Assembly: GCF_026343185.1 (NCBI RefSeq)
Contig: NZ_JAPEMA010000001.1
Coordinates: 1,922,001 to 1,986,000, forward strand
DNA: 64,000 nt
Reading direction: 5' to 3'
From: Streptomyces sp. NBC_00091
Lineage (GTDB): Bacteria; Actinomycetota; Actinomycetes; Streptomycetales; Streptomycetaceae
The notes beneath the pieces are model-generated. The model was not told the DNA's origin, ran no database searches, and worked only from the letters and a program-made list of their open reading frames with translations. The translations under genes were made by a program, and so were the position numbers. Within the stretch, counting starts at the first letter, position 1. Every line of letters starts with the position of its first letter. Below are positions 31,051 to 39,988 of this stretch, one piece after another.

Positions 31051-31674
31051 ATGCCCGTATCCCGCAGCGTCAAGGCCCTGTTCGCCTGTTCCGTCGCCGG
31101 CGCGTCCGTATTCCTGGCCGCCCTGCCCCCGGCCCTGGCGGTGGAAGGGCCCGCGCCCGACCCGCGCAACCCACGGGCGATGCGCGACATGGCCACGGCG
31201 ATCGCGGTGACCGCCAAGTACGTGGACGAGCGGCAGGCGGTCAAGGACGGGTACGTGAAGCACGGCGAGTGCATGAACAACCCGTTCGGTACCGGCTCCA
31301 TGGGCTTCCACTACGTCAAGGACGCGTACTGGGGCTCGACCGACCCGAGCAAGCCGACCGCGCTCGTCTACAGCGCGGAGACCGACGAGCACGGCCGGCG
31401 CAAGCTCCAGGCCGTGGAGTGGATGGTCAGTGACGGGGACCAGGACCTGAAGACCAAGGACGACCGGCCGACGATGTTCGGCCTGCCCTTCGACGGGCCG
31501 ATGCCCGGCCACTGGGCCGGCATGCCCAAGCACTACGACCTGCACATGTGGGCGTACAAGGACAACCCGGCGGGCCGCTTCCACAACTGGAACACGGCCC
31601 TGACCTGTCCCAAGACCGCCGCCACCCCGGCCACCCCGGCCACCCCCGCCGCCCCGGCCCACGACCACGGTTAG
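31051..31674 (+). CDS. Secreted protein of unknown function, paralogue 2
   Basis: 207 aa, signal peptide at about residues 1-30 (LFACSVAGASVFLAALPPALA). It shares the block of the preceding gene: ECMNNPFGTGSMGFHYVKDAYWGSTDPSKPTALVY, AVEWMVSDGD, DDRPTMFGLPFDGPMPGHW and HMWAYKDNPAGRFHNWNTALTC, again with a Cys at each end. Shared motifs are STDPxKPTALxY and a closing NPxGRF. The tail is Pro/Ala/Thr with a terminal HDHG. AGGAG lies 5 nt before the ATG. Function unknown; secreted, possibly carbohydrate- or metal-related, but nothing in the sequence proves it. Confidence 0.7.
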   Translation: MPVSRSVKALFACSVAGASVFLAALPPALAVEGPAPDPRNPRAMRDMATAIAVTAKYVDERQAVKDGYVKHGECMNNPFGTGSMGFHYVKDAYWGSTDPSKPTALVYSAETDEHGRRKLQAVEWMVSDGDQDLKTKDDRPTMFGLPFDGPMPGHWAGMPKHYDLHMWAYKDNPAGRFHNWNTALTCPKTAATPATPATPAAPAHDHG

Positions 31675-31688
31675 ACCGGCACGCACCA

Positions 31689-31718
31689 GGGCCCGGCCCC
31701 CCTGAGGGAGCCGGGCCC
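31689..31718. terminator. Hairpin terminator between secreted paralogue 2 and nuoN
   Basis: GGGCCCGGC (31689-31697) and GCCGGGCCC (31710-31718) pair around a 12-nt loop, between convergent genes. Confidence 0.75.
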
Positions 31719-31742
31719 CGGCGCGTACGGCGAGCGGTGCGG

Positions 31743-33389
31743 TCAGCGCACGAAGGTACTGGCCTGTCCCGCCAGGTCCAGGAAGTACTGCGGGGCCAGG
31801 CCCAGGACCAGGGTGACCGCGACGCCCACCGCGATGGTGGTCATCGTCAGCGGCGAGGGGACGGCCACCGTCGGGCCGTCGGCCTTCGGCTCGCTGAAGA
31901 ACATCAGCACGATCACCCGGATGTAGAAGAACGCGGCGATCGCCGACGAGACGACACCGACGACCACCAGCGCCCCGGCGCCGCCCTCCGCCGCCGCCTT
32001 GAACACCGCGAACTTGCCGGTAAAGCCGGAGGTCAGCGGGATGCCGGCGAAGGCCAGCAGGAACACCGCGAAGACGGCCGCGGTGAGCGGCGAACGCCGC
32101 CCCAGGCCCGCCCACTTCGACAGGTGCGTCGCCTCGCCGCCCGCGTCGCGCACCAGCGTGACCACCGCGAAGGCGCCGATCGTCACGAAGGAGTAGGCGC
32201 CGAGGTAGAAGAGGACGGCCTTGACGCCCTCCTCCGAGGTGGCGATCACACCGGCCAGGATGAAGCCGGCGTGCGCGATCGAGGAGTACGCCAGCAGCCG
32301 CTTCACGTCGGTCTGGGTCACGGCGATCACCGCGCCCGCGAGCATCGTGACGATCGCGACGCCCCACATCACCGGCCGCCAGTCCCAGCGCAGCCCGGGC
32401 AGGACCACGTACAGCAGCCGCAGCAGCGCGCCGAAGGCGGCCACCTTGGTCGCCGCCGCCATGAAGCCGGTGACGGGGGTCGGGGCGCCCTGGTAGACGT
32501 CCGGGGTCCACATGTGGAAGGGGACGGCGCCGACCTTGAACAGCAGGCCCATCAGGATCAGCGCGCCGCCGATGAGCAGCAGCGCGTCATTGCCCATGGT
32601 GGAGGCCAGCGCCGGGTCGATCCGGGCGACCGTGCCGTCCACCACGTCGGCGATCACCGCGTAGGAGACCGAGCCCGCGTACCCGTAGAGCAGCGCGATG
32701 CCGAAGAGGAGGAAGGCGGAGGAGAAGGCGCCCAGCAGGAAGTACTTGACCGCCGCCTCCTGCGAGATCAGCCGCTGGCGGCGGGCGAGGGCGCAGAGCA
32801 GGTACAGCGGGAGGGAGAAGACCTCCAGCGCGATGAACAGCGTCAGCAGGTCGTTGGCGGCCGGGAAGATCAGCATGCCGGAGACCGCGAACAGGGCCAG
32901 CGGGAACACCTCGGTGGTGGTGAAACCGGCCTTGACGGCGGCCTTCTCGCTGTCGCTGCCCGGCACGGACGCGGCCTGGGCGGCGAAGGAGTCCACCCGG
33001 TTGCCGTGCGCCTTCGGGTCCAGGCGCCGCTCGGCGAAGGTGAACACGGCCACGATCGAGGCCAGCAGGATGGTGCCCTGGAGGAACAGCGCCGGGCCGT
33101 CCACCGCGATGGCGCCCATGGCCGCGATGTGCGCCTTGGTGCTCCCGTACCCGCCGGCCGCGAGGCCGACGACCGCCGCGAAGGCCGAGGCGAGCGCGGC
33201 GACGGCGAGGAACACCTGGACGTAGTAGCGGGACTTGCGCGGGACGAAGGCCTCGACGAGGACTCCGAGGACGGCCGCGCCCACCACGATCAGCGTGGGC
33301 GCGAGCTGTGCGTACTCGATGTGCGGGGCCGGGATGCGGTCGGCCGGTGTGTTGGCCGCCAGGGTCAGCAGGTTCTGGGCAGCATTCAC
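31743..33389 (-). CDS. nuoN: NADH-quinone oxidoreductase subunit N (NuoN)
   Basis: Antiporter-like pump subunit of the full complex I, 548 aa. Key residues are present: Glu in FIALEVFSLPLYLLC and Lys in LFKVGAVPFHMWTPDVYQGAPTPVTG, with the second Lys in AATKVAAFGALL. The N-terminal third includes a hydrophilic insertion (RRLDPKAHGNRVDSFAAQAASVPGSD), longer than in NuoN2. GTG start overlaps the nuoM stop by 4 nt. Last gene of the 14-gene operon; a hairpin follows. Confidence 0.95.
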   Translation of the reverse strand: MNAAQNLLTLAANTPADRIPAPHIEYAQLAPTLIVVGAAVLGVLVEAFVPRKSRYYVQVFLAVAALASAFAAVVGLAAGGYGSTKAHIAAMGAIAVDGPALFLQGTILLASIVAVFTFAERRLDPKAHGNRVDSFAAQAASVPGSDSEKAAVKAGFTTTEVFPLALFAVSGMLIFPAANDLLTLFIALEVFSLPLYLLCALARRQRLISQEAAVKYFLLGAFSSAFLLFGIALLYGYAGSVSYAVIADVVDGTVARIDPALASTMGNDALLLIGGALILMGLLFKVGAVPFHMWTPDVYQGAPTPVTGFMAAATKVAAFGALLRLLYVVLPGLRWDWRPVMWGVAIVTMLAGAVIAVTQTDVKRLLAYSSIAHAGFILAGVIATSEEGVKAVLFYLGAYSFVTIGAFAVVTLVRDAGGEATHLSKWAGLGRRSPLTAAVFAVFLLAFAGIPLTSGFTGKFAVFKAAAEGGAGALVVVGVVSSAIAAFFYIRVIVLMFFSEPKADGPTVAVPSPLTMTTIAVGVAVTLVLGLAPQYFLDLAGQASTFVR

Positions 33390-34972
33390 TTGGCCGCCTC
33401 CAGGTTCTGGATGGACAGCTCGGCGTTCGGGTCGGTCTGCTTCACGTCCGACATGGTGTGCTTCACCGCCGGGTTGACGATGTCCGTCAGCACCTTCGGG
33501 TAGACGCCCAGCCCGATCAGCAGGGCGATCAGCGGGGCGATCACCAGCAGCTCCCGTGCGCGCAGGTCCGGCATGGTGCGGACCTCCTCCTTCACGGGGC
33601 CGGTCATGGTGCGCTGGTAGAGCACCAGCGTGTACAGCGCGGCCAGCACGATCCCGATGGTGGCGATGATGCCGACGACCGGGTACCGGGCGAAGGTGCC
33701 GACCAGGACCAGGAACTCGCTGACGAAGGGGGCGAGGCCCGGCAGGGACAGGGTGGCGAGGCCGCCGATCAGGAAGGTGCCGGCGAGGACCGGGGCCACC
33801 TTCTGCACGCCGCCGTAGTCGGCGATGAGCCGGGAGCCGCGCCGGGAGATCAGGAAGCCGGCGACCAGCATCAGCGCCGCCGTGGAGATCCCGTGGTTGA
33901 CCATGTACAGCGTCGCGCCCGACTGGCCCTGGGAGGTCATCGCGAAGATGCCCAGGATGATGAAGCCGAAGTGCGAGATCGAGGCGTAGGCGACCAGCCG
34001 CTTGATGTCCCGCTGGCCGACCGCGAGCAGTGCGCCGTAGACGATGCTGATCAGGGCCAGGACGAGGATCACCGGGGTGGCCCACTTGCTGGCCTCGGGG
34101 AAGAGCCCGAGGCAGAAGCGGAGCATCGCGAAGGTGCCGACCTTGTCGACGATCGCCGTGATCAGTACGGCGACCGGGGCGGTGGCCTCGCCCATCGCGT
34201 TGGGCAGCCAGGTGTGCAGCGGCCACAGCGGGGCCTTCACCGCGAAGGCGAAGAAGAAGCCGAGGAAGAGCAGCCGCTCGGTGTTGGTCGCCATGTCGAG
34301 GGTGCCCGCGGCGCGGGCTGCGGTGATCTCCTGGAGGGAGAAGTTCCCGGCGACCACGTACAGCCCGATGACGGCGGCCAGCATGATCAGGCCGCCGGCC
34401 AGGTTGTAGAGGAGGAACTTGACCGCCGCGTACGAGCGCTGCGCGGCCGCGTTCTCGTCGGACCCGGCGTGCGCCCGGTCCCCGAAGCCGCCGATGAGGA
34501 AGTACATCGGGATGAGCATGGCTTCGAAGAAGATGTAGAAGAGGAAGACGTCGGTGGCCTCGAAGGAGATCACCACCATCGCCTCGACCAGCAGGATCAG
34601 GGCGAAGAAGCCCTGCGTCGGCCGCCAGCGGGACGAGGACGTCTCCAGGGGGTCGGCGTCGTGCCAGCCGGCCCCGATCACGAAGGGGATCAGCAGCGCG
34701 GTGAGCGCGATCAGCGCCACCCCGATGCCGTCCACGCCCAGTTCGTAGCGGACGCCGAAGTCGGCGATCCAGGCGTGGGACTCGGTGAGCTGGTAGCGGT
34801 CGCCACCGGGCTCGAAGCGGACCGCGACCAGTACGGCCAGGGCCAGCGTGGCCAGGGAGAACAGCAGCGCGAGCCATTTGGCGGCGGTCCTGCGGGCGGC
34901 CGGGACGGCCGCCGTCAGGATCGCGCCGACCGCGGGCACGAGCGCCGTCACCGTCAGAAGCGGGAAACTCAT
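33386..34972 (-). CDS. nuoM: NADH-quinone oxidoreductase subunit M (NuoM)
   Basis: Antiporter-like subunit, 528 aa. The Glu-containing helix reads FYIFFEAMLIPMYFLIGGFG and the Lys motif AVKAPLWPLHTWLPNAM, but then GEATAPVAVLITAIVDKVGTFAML, where the common consensus (and NuoM2) is DAHxxAPTxGSVxLAGxxLKMGTYG. This is the actinobacterial form and is likely functional. ATG start directly before MSFPLLTVTALVPAVGAI; the next gene nuoL ends 2 nt away. Confidence 0.95.
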   Translation of the reverse strand: MSFPLLTVTALVPAVGAILTAAVPAARRTAAKWLALLFSLATLALAVLVAVRFEPGGDRYQLTESHAWIADFGVRYELGVDGIGVALIALTALLIPFVIGAGWHDADPLETSSSRWRPTQGFFALILLVEAMVVISFEATDVFLFYIFFEAMLIPMYFLIGGFGDRAHAGSDENAAAQRSYAAVKFLLYNLAGGLIMLAAVIGLYVVAGNFSLQEITAARAAGTLDMATNTERLLFLGFFFAFAVKAPLWPLHTWLPNAMGEATAPVAVLITAIVDKVGTFAMLRFCLGLFPEASKWATPVILVLALISIVYGALLAVGQRDIKRLVAYASISHFGFIILGIFAMTSQGQSGATLYMVNHGISTAALMLVAGFLISRRGSRLIADYGGVQKVAPVLAGTFLIGGLATLSLPGLAPFVSEFLVLVGTFARYPVVGIIATIGIVLAALYTLVLYQRTMTGPVKEEVRTMPDLRARELLVIAPLIALLIGLGVYPKVLTDIVNPAVKHTMSDVKQTDPNAELSIQNLEAAK

Positions 34973-34973
34973 T

Positions 34974-36869
34974 TCACACCGCCCTCATCAGCAGGGTCGC
35001 GGCGATCAGGATCGCCGTGCCCCCGAACATCGAGACCGCGTAGCTGCGGGCGTAGCCGTTCTGCAGCTTGCGCAGCCGGCCCGAGAGTCCGCCGACCGAG
35101 GCGGCCGTGCCGTTGACCACTCCGTCGACCAGGCTGTGGTCGAGGTACACGAGCGAGCGGGTCAGGTGCTCTCCGCCGCGCACCAGCACGACGTGGTTGA
35201 AGTCGTCCTGGAGCAGGTCCCGCCGGGCCGCCCGGGTGACCCAGCTGCCGCGCGGGGCGGTGACCGGGACGGGCCTGCGGCCGTACATCGCCCAGGCGGT
35301 GGCGACACCGATGAGGAGGACCACCATCGTGGACAGGGTGACGGTCAGGGCGCTGACGGGCGGGTGCCCGTGCTGGTGGCCGGTGACGGGCTCCAGCCAC
35401 TTCAGGAAGCGGTCGCCGATCCCGAAGAGGCCGCCCGCGAAGACCGAGCCGAAGGCCAGCACGATCATCGGGATGGTCATGGACTTCGGGGACTCGTGCG
35501 GGTGCGGGGCGTTGCCATCGGCGTCCGGCTGCCAGCGCTTCTCGCCGAAGAAGGTGAGGAGCATGACGCGGGTCATGTAGAAGGCGGTGATCGCGGCGCC
35601 CAGCAGGGCCACTCCGCCCAGGATCCAGCCCTCGGTGCCGCCCTTCGCGAAGGCCGCCTCGATGATCTTGTCCTTGGAGAAGAAGCCGGACAGGCCGGGG
35701 AAGCCGATGATGGCCAGGTAGCCGAGGCCGAAGGTGACGAAGGTGACCGGCATGTAGCGGCGCAGGGCGCCGTACTTGCGCATGTCCACCTCGTCGTTCA
35801 TCCCGTGCATCACGGAGCCGGCGCCGAGGAAGAGGCCGGCCTTGAAGAAGCCGTGCGTCACCAGGTGCATGATCGCGAAGACGTACCCGATGGGGCCGAG
35901 GCCGGCGGCGAGGATCATGTAGCCGATCTGCGACATCGTCGACCCGGCGAGGGCCTTCTTGATGTCGTCCTTCGCGCAACCGACGATCGCACCGAAGAGG
36001 AGCGTGACCGCGCCGACGACGGTGACCGCGAGCTGCGCGTCCGGCGCCCCGTTGAAGACCGCGGCCGAGCGGACGATCAGGTACACGCCTGCGGTGACCA
36101 TGGTGGCCGCGTGGATCAGGGCCGAGACCGGGGTCGGGCCCTCCATCGCGTCCCCGAGCCAGGACTGGAGCGGGACCTGCGCCGACTTGCCGCAGGCGGC
36201 CAGCAGCAGCATCAGGCCGATCGCCGTCAGCTTGCCCTCGGAAACGTTCCCGGCGGTGCCGAGCACCGCCGCGAAGGTGAAGGAGCCGAAGGTGGTGAAC
36301 ATCAGCATGATGGCGATCGACAGGCCCATGTCGCCGACCCGGTTGACCAGGAAGGCCTTCTTCGCGGCGGTGGCCGCGCTGGGCTTGTGCTGCCAGAAGC
36401 CGATCAGGAGGTACGAGGCGAGGCCGACGCCCTCCCAGCCGAAGTACAGCAGCAGGTAGTTGTCGGCGAGGACGAGCAGCAGCATCGCCGCGACGAACAG
36501 GTTGAGGTAGCCGAAGAAGCGGCGGCGGCGCTCGTCGTGCTCCATGTACCCGATCGAGTACACGTGGATGAGCGTGCCCACCCCGGAGATCAGCAGGACG
36601 AAGGTCATCGACAGCTGGTCCAGCTGGAAGGCGATGTCCGCCTGGAAGCCCTCGACGGGCACCCAGCTGAACAGCCTCTGGTGCAGGGCCCGGTCTTCGG
36701 GCCCGCGCCCCAGCATGTCGGCGAACAGCACGACGCCGATGCCGAAGGAGACGGCCGCGAGCAGCGTGCCGATCCAGTGGCCGGCCTTGTCGAGGCGCCG
36801 GCCGCCGCACAGCAGCACCGCCGCTCCGAGCAGGGGCGCCGCCACCAGCAGCGCAATCAGATTCTCCAC
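34974..36869 (-). CDS. nuoL: NADH-quinone oxidoreductase subunit L (NuoL)
   Basis: Terminal pump subunit, 631 aa. Motifs: [18 protein letters not shown] (Glu), [34 protein letters not shown] (Lys), [22 protein letters not shown], and [11 protein letters not shown] (Lys). A His-rich loop ([11 protein letters not shown]) lies near the C-terminus ahead of the lateral helix. The last helix is [16 protein letters not shown]. The ATG lies 12 nt after the nuoK stop, so translation is probably not coupled here as tightly as elsewhere in the operon. Confidence 0.95.
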   Translation of the reverse strand: MENLIALLVAAPLLGAAVLLCGGRRLDKAGHWIGTLLAAVSFGIGVVLFADMLGRGPEDRALHQRLFSWVPVEGFQADIAFQLDQLSMTFVLLISGVGTLIHVYSIGYMEHDERRRRFFGYLNLFVAAMLLLVLADNYLLLYFGWEGVGLASYLLIGFWQHKPSAATAAKKAFLVNRVGDMGLSIAIMLMFTTFGSFTFAAVLGTAGNVSEGKLTAIGLMLLLAACGKSAQVPLQSWLGDAMEGPTPVSALIHAATMVTAGVYLIVRSAAVFNGAPDAQLAVTVVGAVTLLFGAIVGCAKDDIKKALAGSTMSQIGYMILAAGLGPIGYVFAIMHLVTHGFFKAGLFLGAGSVMHGMNDEVDMRKYGALRRYMPVTFVTFGLGYLAIIGFPGLSGFFSKDKIIEAAFAKGGTEGWILGGVALLGAAITAFYMTRVMLLTFFGEKRWQPDADGNAPHPHESPKSMTIPMIVLAFGSVFAGGLFGIGDRFLKWLEPVTGHQHGHPPVSALTVTLSTMVVLLIGVATAWAMYGRRPVPVTAPRGSWVTRAARRDLLQDDFNHVVLVRGGEHLTRSLVYLDHSLVDGVVNGTAASVGGLSGRLRKLQNGYARSYAVSMFGGTAILIAATLLMRAV

Positions 36870-36881
36870 TGTGAACGCCCC

Positions 36882-37181
36882 TTACAGCTTCATCAGGCTG
36901 GCGTCGTCGACCGAGGCCGAGTGGCGGGTACGGAACAGCGACACGATGATCGCGAGGCCCACCACGACCTCCGCGGCGGCGACGACCATCGTGAAGAACG
37001 CGATGATCTGGCCGTCGAGGTTGCCGTGCATCCGGGAGAAGGCCACGAACGCGAGGTTGCAGGCGTTGAGCATCAGCTCGACGCACATGAACAGCACGAT
37101 CGCGTTCTTCCGGATGAGTACGCCGGCCGCGCCGATGGTGAACAGCAGGGCGGCCAGGTACAGGTAGTTGACCGGATTCAC
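36882..37181 (-). CDS. nuoK: NADH-quinone oxidoreductase subunit K (NuoK)
   Basis: Three-helix membrane subunit, 99 aa, the standard length. Both conserved Glu residues are visible in [19 protein letters not shown] and [17 protein letters not shown] overlaps the nuoJ stop by 4 nt. Twenty residues shorter at the C-terminus than NuoK2. Confidence 0.95.
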   Translation of the reverse strand: MNPVNYLYLAALLFTIGAAGVLIRKNAIVLFMCVELMLNACNLAFVAFSRMHGNLDGQIIAFFTMVVAAAEVVVGLAIIVSLFRTRHSASVDDASLMKL

Positions 37182-37990
37182 TTCGAGGCCTCCTCACGGC
37201 CGAGGCGCTCCGCGGAACGCTGCTCCAGCGCCTTGAGGTCGTCCATGGCCTGGCCGGACACGTCGCGGATCTGGCCGCGGGCGCGCAGCGTCTTGTTCAC
37301 GGTCAGCTCGGACGGGGTGCCGTCCGGCAGCAGGCCGGCGATGTCCACCGCGTTGTGCCGGGCGTAGACGCCGGGGGCCGGCAGCGGCGGGAGCTGCACG
37401 CCCTCGCGTACGCGCTTCTCGGCGAGCTCGCGCTGGGTGGCGGCCCGCTCGGTGCGCTCGCGGTGGGTGAGCACCATCGCGCCGACGGCCGCCGTGATGA
37501 GCAGGGCGCCGGTGATCTCGAAGGCGAAGACGTACTTGGTGAAGATCAGTTCGGCGAGGCCCTCGACGTGCCCGGCGGAGTTGACCCGGCCGAGCCCGTT
37601 GAAGTGGGTGAGGCCCGCGTTGCCGATGCCGGCGATCAGCAGGACGCCGAAGCCGAGCCCGCACAGGGCGGCCAGCCAGCGCTGCCCCTTGAGGGTTTCC
37701 TTCAGCGAGTCCGCCGCCGTGACGCCGACGAGCATGACCACGAAGAGGAAGAGCATCATGATGGCGCCGGTGTAGACGACGACCTGGACCACGCCCAGGA
37801 AGTACGCCCCGTTGGCCAGGTAGAAGACCGCCAGGATGATCATCGTCCCGGCCAGGCACAGGGCGCTGTGCACGGCCTTCTTCATCAGGATCGTGCACAG
37901 CGCGCCGATGACGGCGACCGTGCCGAGCACCCAGAACTGCACGGCCTCACCGGTGGAGGTCGAGGTGGCGGCCGCGGCGATGGCGCTCAT
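37178..37990 (-). CDS. nuoJ: NADH-quinone oxidoreductase subunit J (NuoJ)
   Basis: Membrane subunit, 270 aa. The characteristic helix is [23 protein letters not shown] hydrophilic C-terminal extension of about 80 residues ([19 protein letters not shown]...[15 protein letters not shown]) lies on the cytoplasmic side and is rich in charged residues; it is common in actinobacterial NuoJ. ATG overlaps the nuoI stop by 4 nt. Confidence 0.95.
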   Translation of the reverse strand: MSAIAAAATSTSTGEAVQFWVLGTVAVIGALCTILMKKAVHSALCLAGTMIILAVFYLANGAYFLGVVQVVVYTGAIMMLFLFVVMLVGVTAADSLKETLKGQRWLAALCGLGFGVLLIAGIGNAGLTHFNGLGRVNSAGHVEGLAELIFTKYVFAFEITGALLITAAVGAMVLTHRERTERAATQRELAEKRVREGVQLPPLPAPGVYARHNAVDIAGLLPDGTPSELTVNKTLRARGQIRDVSGQAMDDLKALEQRSAERLGREEASK

Positions 37991-38610
37991 GCCCCGACCT
38001 CCTCGGTCTTGCCGTTCTCCGCAGCGGCGCTCTCGCCCTCGGCCGTCTCCCCCTGCGACACCGCCACCTGCCGGACCGTGCCCGGGGCCGCGCCCGTCAC
38101 CAGTCCGCGGTAGTAGTCCTGCTCGTCGGTGCCCGGGAAGATGGAGTGCGGGGTCTCGACCATGCCCTCGGTCAGCCCGGCGAGGAGCTGCTCCTTGGTG
38201 TAGATCAGGGACTCCCGGCTGGAGTCGGCCAGTTCGAACTCGTTCGTCATCGTCAGCGCCCGGGTCGGGCAGGCCTCGATGCACAGCCCGCACAGGATGC
38301 AGCGGGCGTAGTTGATCTGGTAGACCCGCCCGTACCGCTCGCCCGGGGAGTAGCGCTCCTCCTCGGTGTTGTCCGCGCCCTCCACGTAGATCGCGTCGGC
38401 GGGACAGGCCCAGGCGCACAGCTCGCACCCGATGCACTTCTCCAGACCGTCGGGGTGGCGGTTGAGCTGGTGCCGTCCGTGGAAGCGCGGAGCGGTGGTC
38501 TTCTGCTGCTCCGGGTACTGCTCGGTGAGCCGCTTCTTGAACATGGCCTTGAAGGTCACGCCGAAGCCGGCCACCGGGTTCTGCCACTTCTCGCTCTCAG
38601 CGTCAGACAT
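37987..38610 (-). CDS. nuoI: NADH-quinone oxidoreductase subunit I (NuoI), 2x[4Fe-4S]
   Basis: Carries clusters N6a and N6b between NuoG and NuoB, 207 aa. The two ligand sets are C59, C62, C65, C69 and C104, C107, C110, C114, each in CxxCxxCxxxCP. ATG 38610 lies 8 nt inside nuoH and has GGAGGG 8 nt upstream. The tail is Glu/Ala-rich. Confidence 0.95.
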   Translation of the reverse strand: MSDAESEKWQNPVAGFGVTFKAMFKKRLTEQYPEQQKTTAPRFHGRHQLNRHPDGLEKCIGCELCAWACPADAIYVEGADNTEEERYSPGERYGRVYQINYARCILCGLCIEACPTRALTMTNEFELADSSRESLIYTKEQLLAGLTEGMVETPHSIFPGTDEQDYYRGLVTGAAPGTVRQVAVSQGETAEGESAAAENGKTEEVGA

Positions 38611-39988
38611 GGTCAGCACCCTCCTCTCGGTCACTGTCAGTATTCGCCCCGCCACTGACAATCAGCTCCCGCTCACCGCGGGGACGTCGGCGCGGTACGG
38701 GTGCCAGGTGCTGGCCGGGCTTGGGCGGTACGGGGAAACCGCCCGCCATCGGGTCGAAGGGCTCGGCCGCGGCGGCCTTCCCGGCCTCGTGGGCGGCGGC
38801 CTTCTCCCGCCTGTCGCGGAAGTGGTCCGCCACGGAGGAGATCAGCAGGATCGCGATGACCGCGCCCCCGACGTACAGGACGATCTCGCTGAAGTCGTAG
38901 CGCTCGTTGCGCAGCGCCCGCACGGTGGCGACCAGCATCAGCCAGACCACGGAGACCGGGATCAGGACCTTCCAGCCGAGCTTCATCAGCTGGTCGTAGC
39001 GCACGCGCGGGAGCGTGCCGCGCAGCCAGATGAAGAAGAACAGCAGCAGCTGGACCTTGATGACGAACCAGAGCATCGGCCACCAGCCGTGGTTCGCGCC
39101 CTCCCAGTACGTGGAGATCGGCGCCGGGGCCCGCCAGCCGCCCAGGAAGAGGGTGACCGACACCGCCGAGACGGTGACCATGTTGACGTACTCGGCCAGC
39201 ATGAACAGCGCGAACTTGATGGAGGAGTACTCGGTGTTGAAGCCGCCGACCAGGTCGCCCTCGGACTCCGGCATGTCGAAGGGGGCGCGGTTCGTCTCGC
39301 CGACCATCGTGATGACGTAGATGATGAAGGACACCGGCAGCAGCACGATGTACCAGCGGTCCGCCTGCGCCTCCACGATCGCCGAGGTCGACATCGACCC
39401 GGAGTAGAGGAACACCGAGGCGAAGGCCGCGCCCATCGCGATCTCGTACGAGATCATCTGCGCGCAGGAGCGCAGGCCGCCGAGCAGCGGGTAGGTGGAG
39501 CCGGAGGACCAGCCGGCGAGGACGATGCCGTAGATGCCGACCGAGGCGACCGCGAGGACGTAGAGCATCGCGATCGGCAGGTCGGTCAGCTGCATCGTGG
39601 TGCGCTGGCCGAAGATGGACACCTCGTTGCCCGAGGGGCCGAAGGGGATCACCGCGATGGCCATGAAGGCCGGGATCGCCGCGATGATCGGGGCCAGGAC
39701 GTACACCACCTTGTCGGCCCGCTTGACGATGACGTCTTCCTTCAGCATCAGCTTGATGCCGTCGGCGAGCGACTGGAGCATGCCCCAGGGTCCGTGCCGG
39801 TTGGGGCCGATGCGCAGCTGCATCCAGGCGACGACCTTGCGCTCCCACACGATGGAGAAGAGCACGGTCACCATCAGGAAGGCGAAGCAGAACACCGCCT
39901 TGATGAGGACGAGCCACCAGACGTCCTTGCCGAACAGGCTCAGGTCCTCTGCGGCCAGTTGTACGAGGTCACCGTGTGCGGCGTTCAC
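38603..39988 (-). CDS. nuoH: NADH-quinone oxidoreductase subunit H (NuoH)
   Basis: Quinone-site membrane subunit, 461 aa. Canonical loops are present: [18 protein letters not shown] and [27 protein letters not shown]. The C-terminal 70 residues after the final helix are hydrophilic and Pro/Arg-rich, and NuoH2 has no equivalent. The GTG start overlaps the nuoG stop by 4 nt. Confidence 0.95.
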   Translation of the reverse strand: MNAAHGDLVQLAAEDLSLFGKDVWWLVLIKAVFCFAFLMVTVLFSIVWERKVVAWMQLRIGPNRHGPWGMLQSLADGIKLMLKEDVIVKRADKVVYVLAPIIAAIPAFMAIAVIPFGPSGNEVSIFGQRTTMQLTDLPIAMLYVLAVASVGIYGIVLAGWSSGSTYPLLGGLRSCAQMISYEIAMGAAFASVFLYSGSMSTSAIVEAQADRWYIVLLPVSFIIYVITMVGETNRAPFDMPESEGDLVGGFNTEYSSIKFALFMLAEYVNMVTVSAVSVTLFLGGWRAPAPISTYWEGANHGWWPMLWFVIKVQLLLFFFIWLRGTLPRVRYDQLMKLGWKVLIPVSVVWLMLVATVRALRNERYDFSEIVLYVGGAVIAILLISSVADHFRDRREKAAAHEAGKAAAAEPFDPMAGGFPVPPKPGQHLAPVPRRRPRGERELIVSGGANTDSDREEGADHV

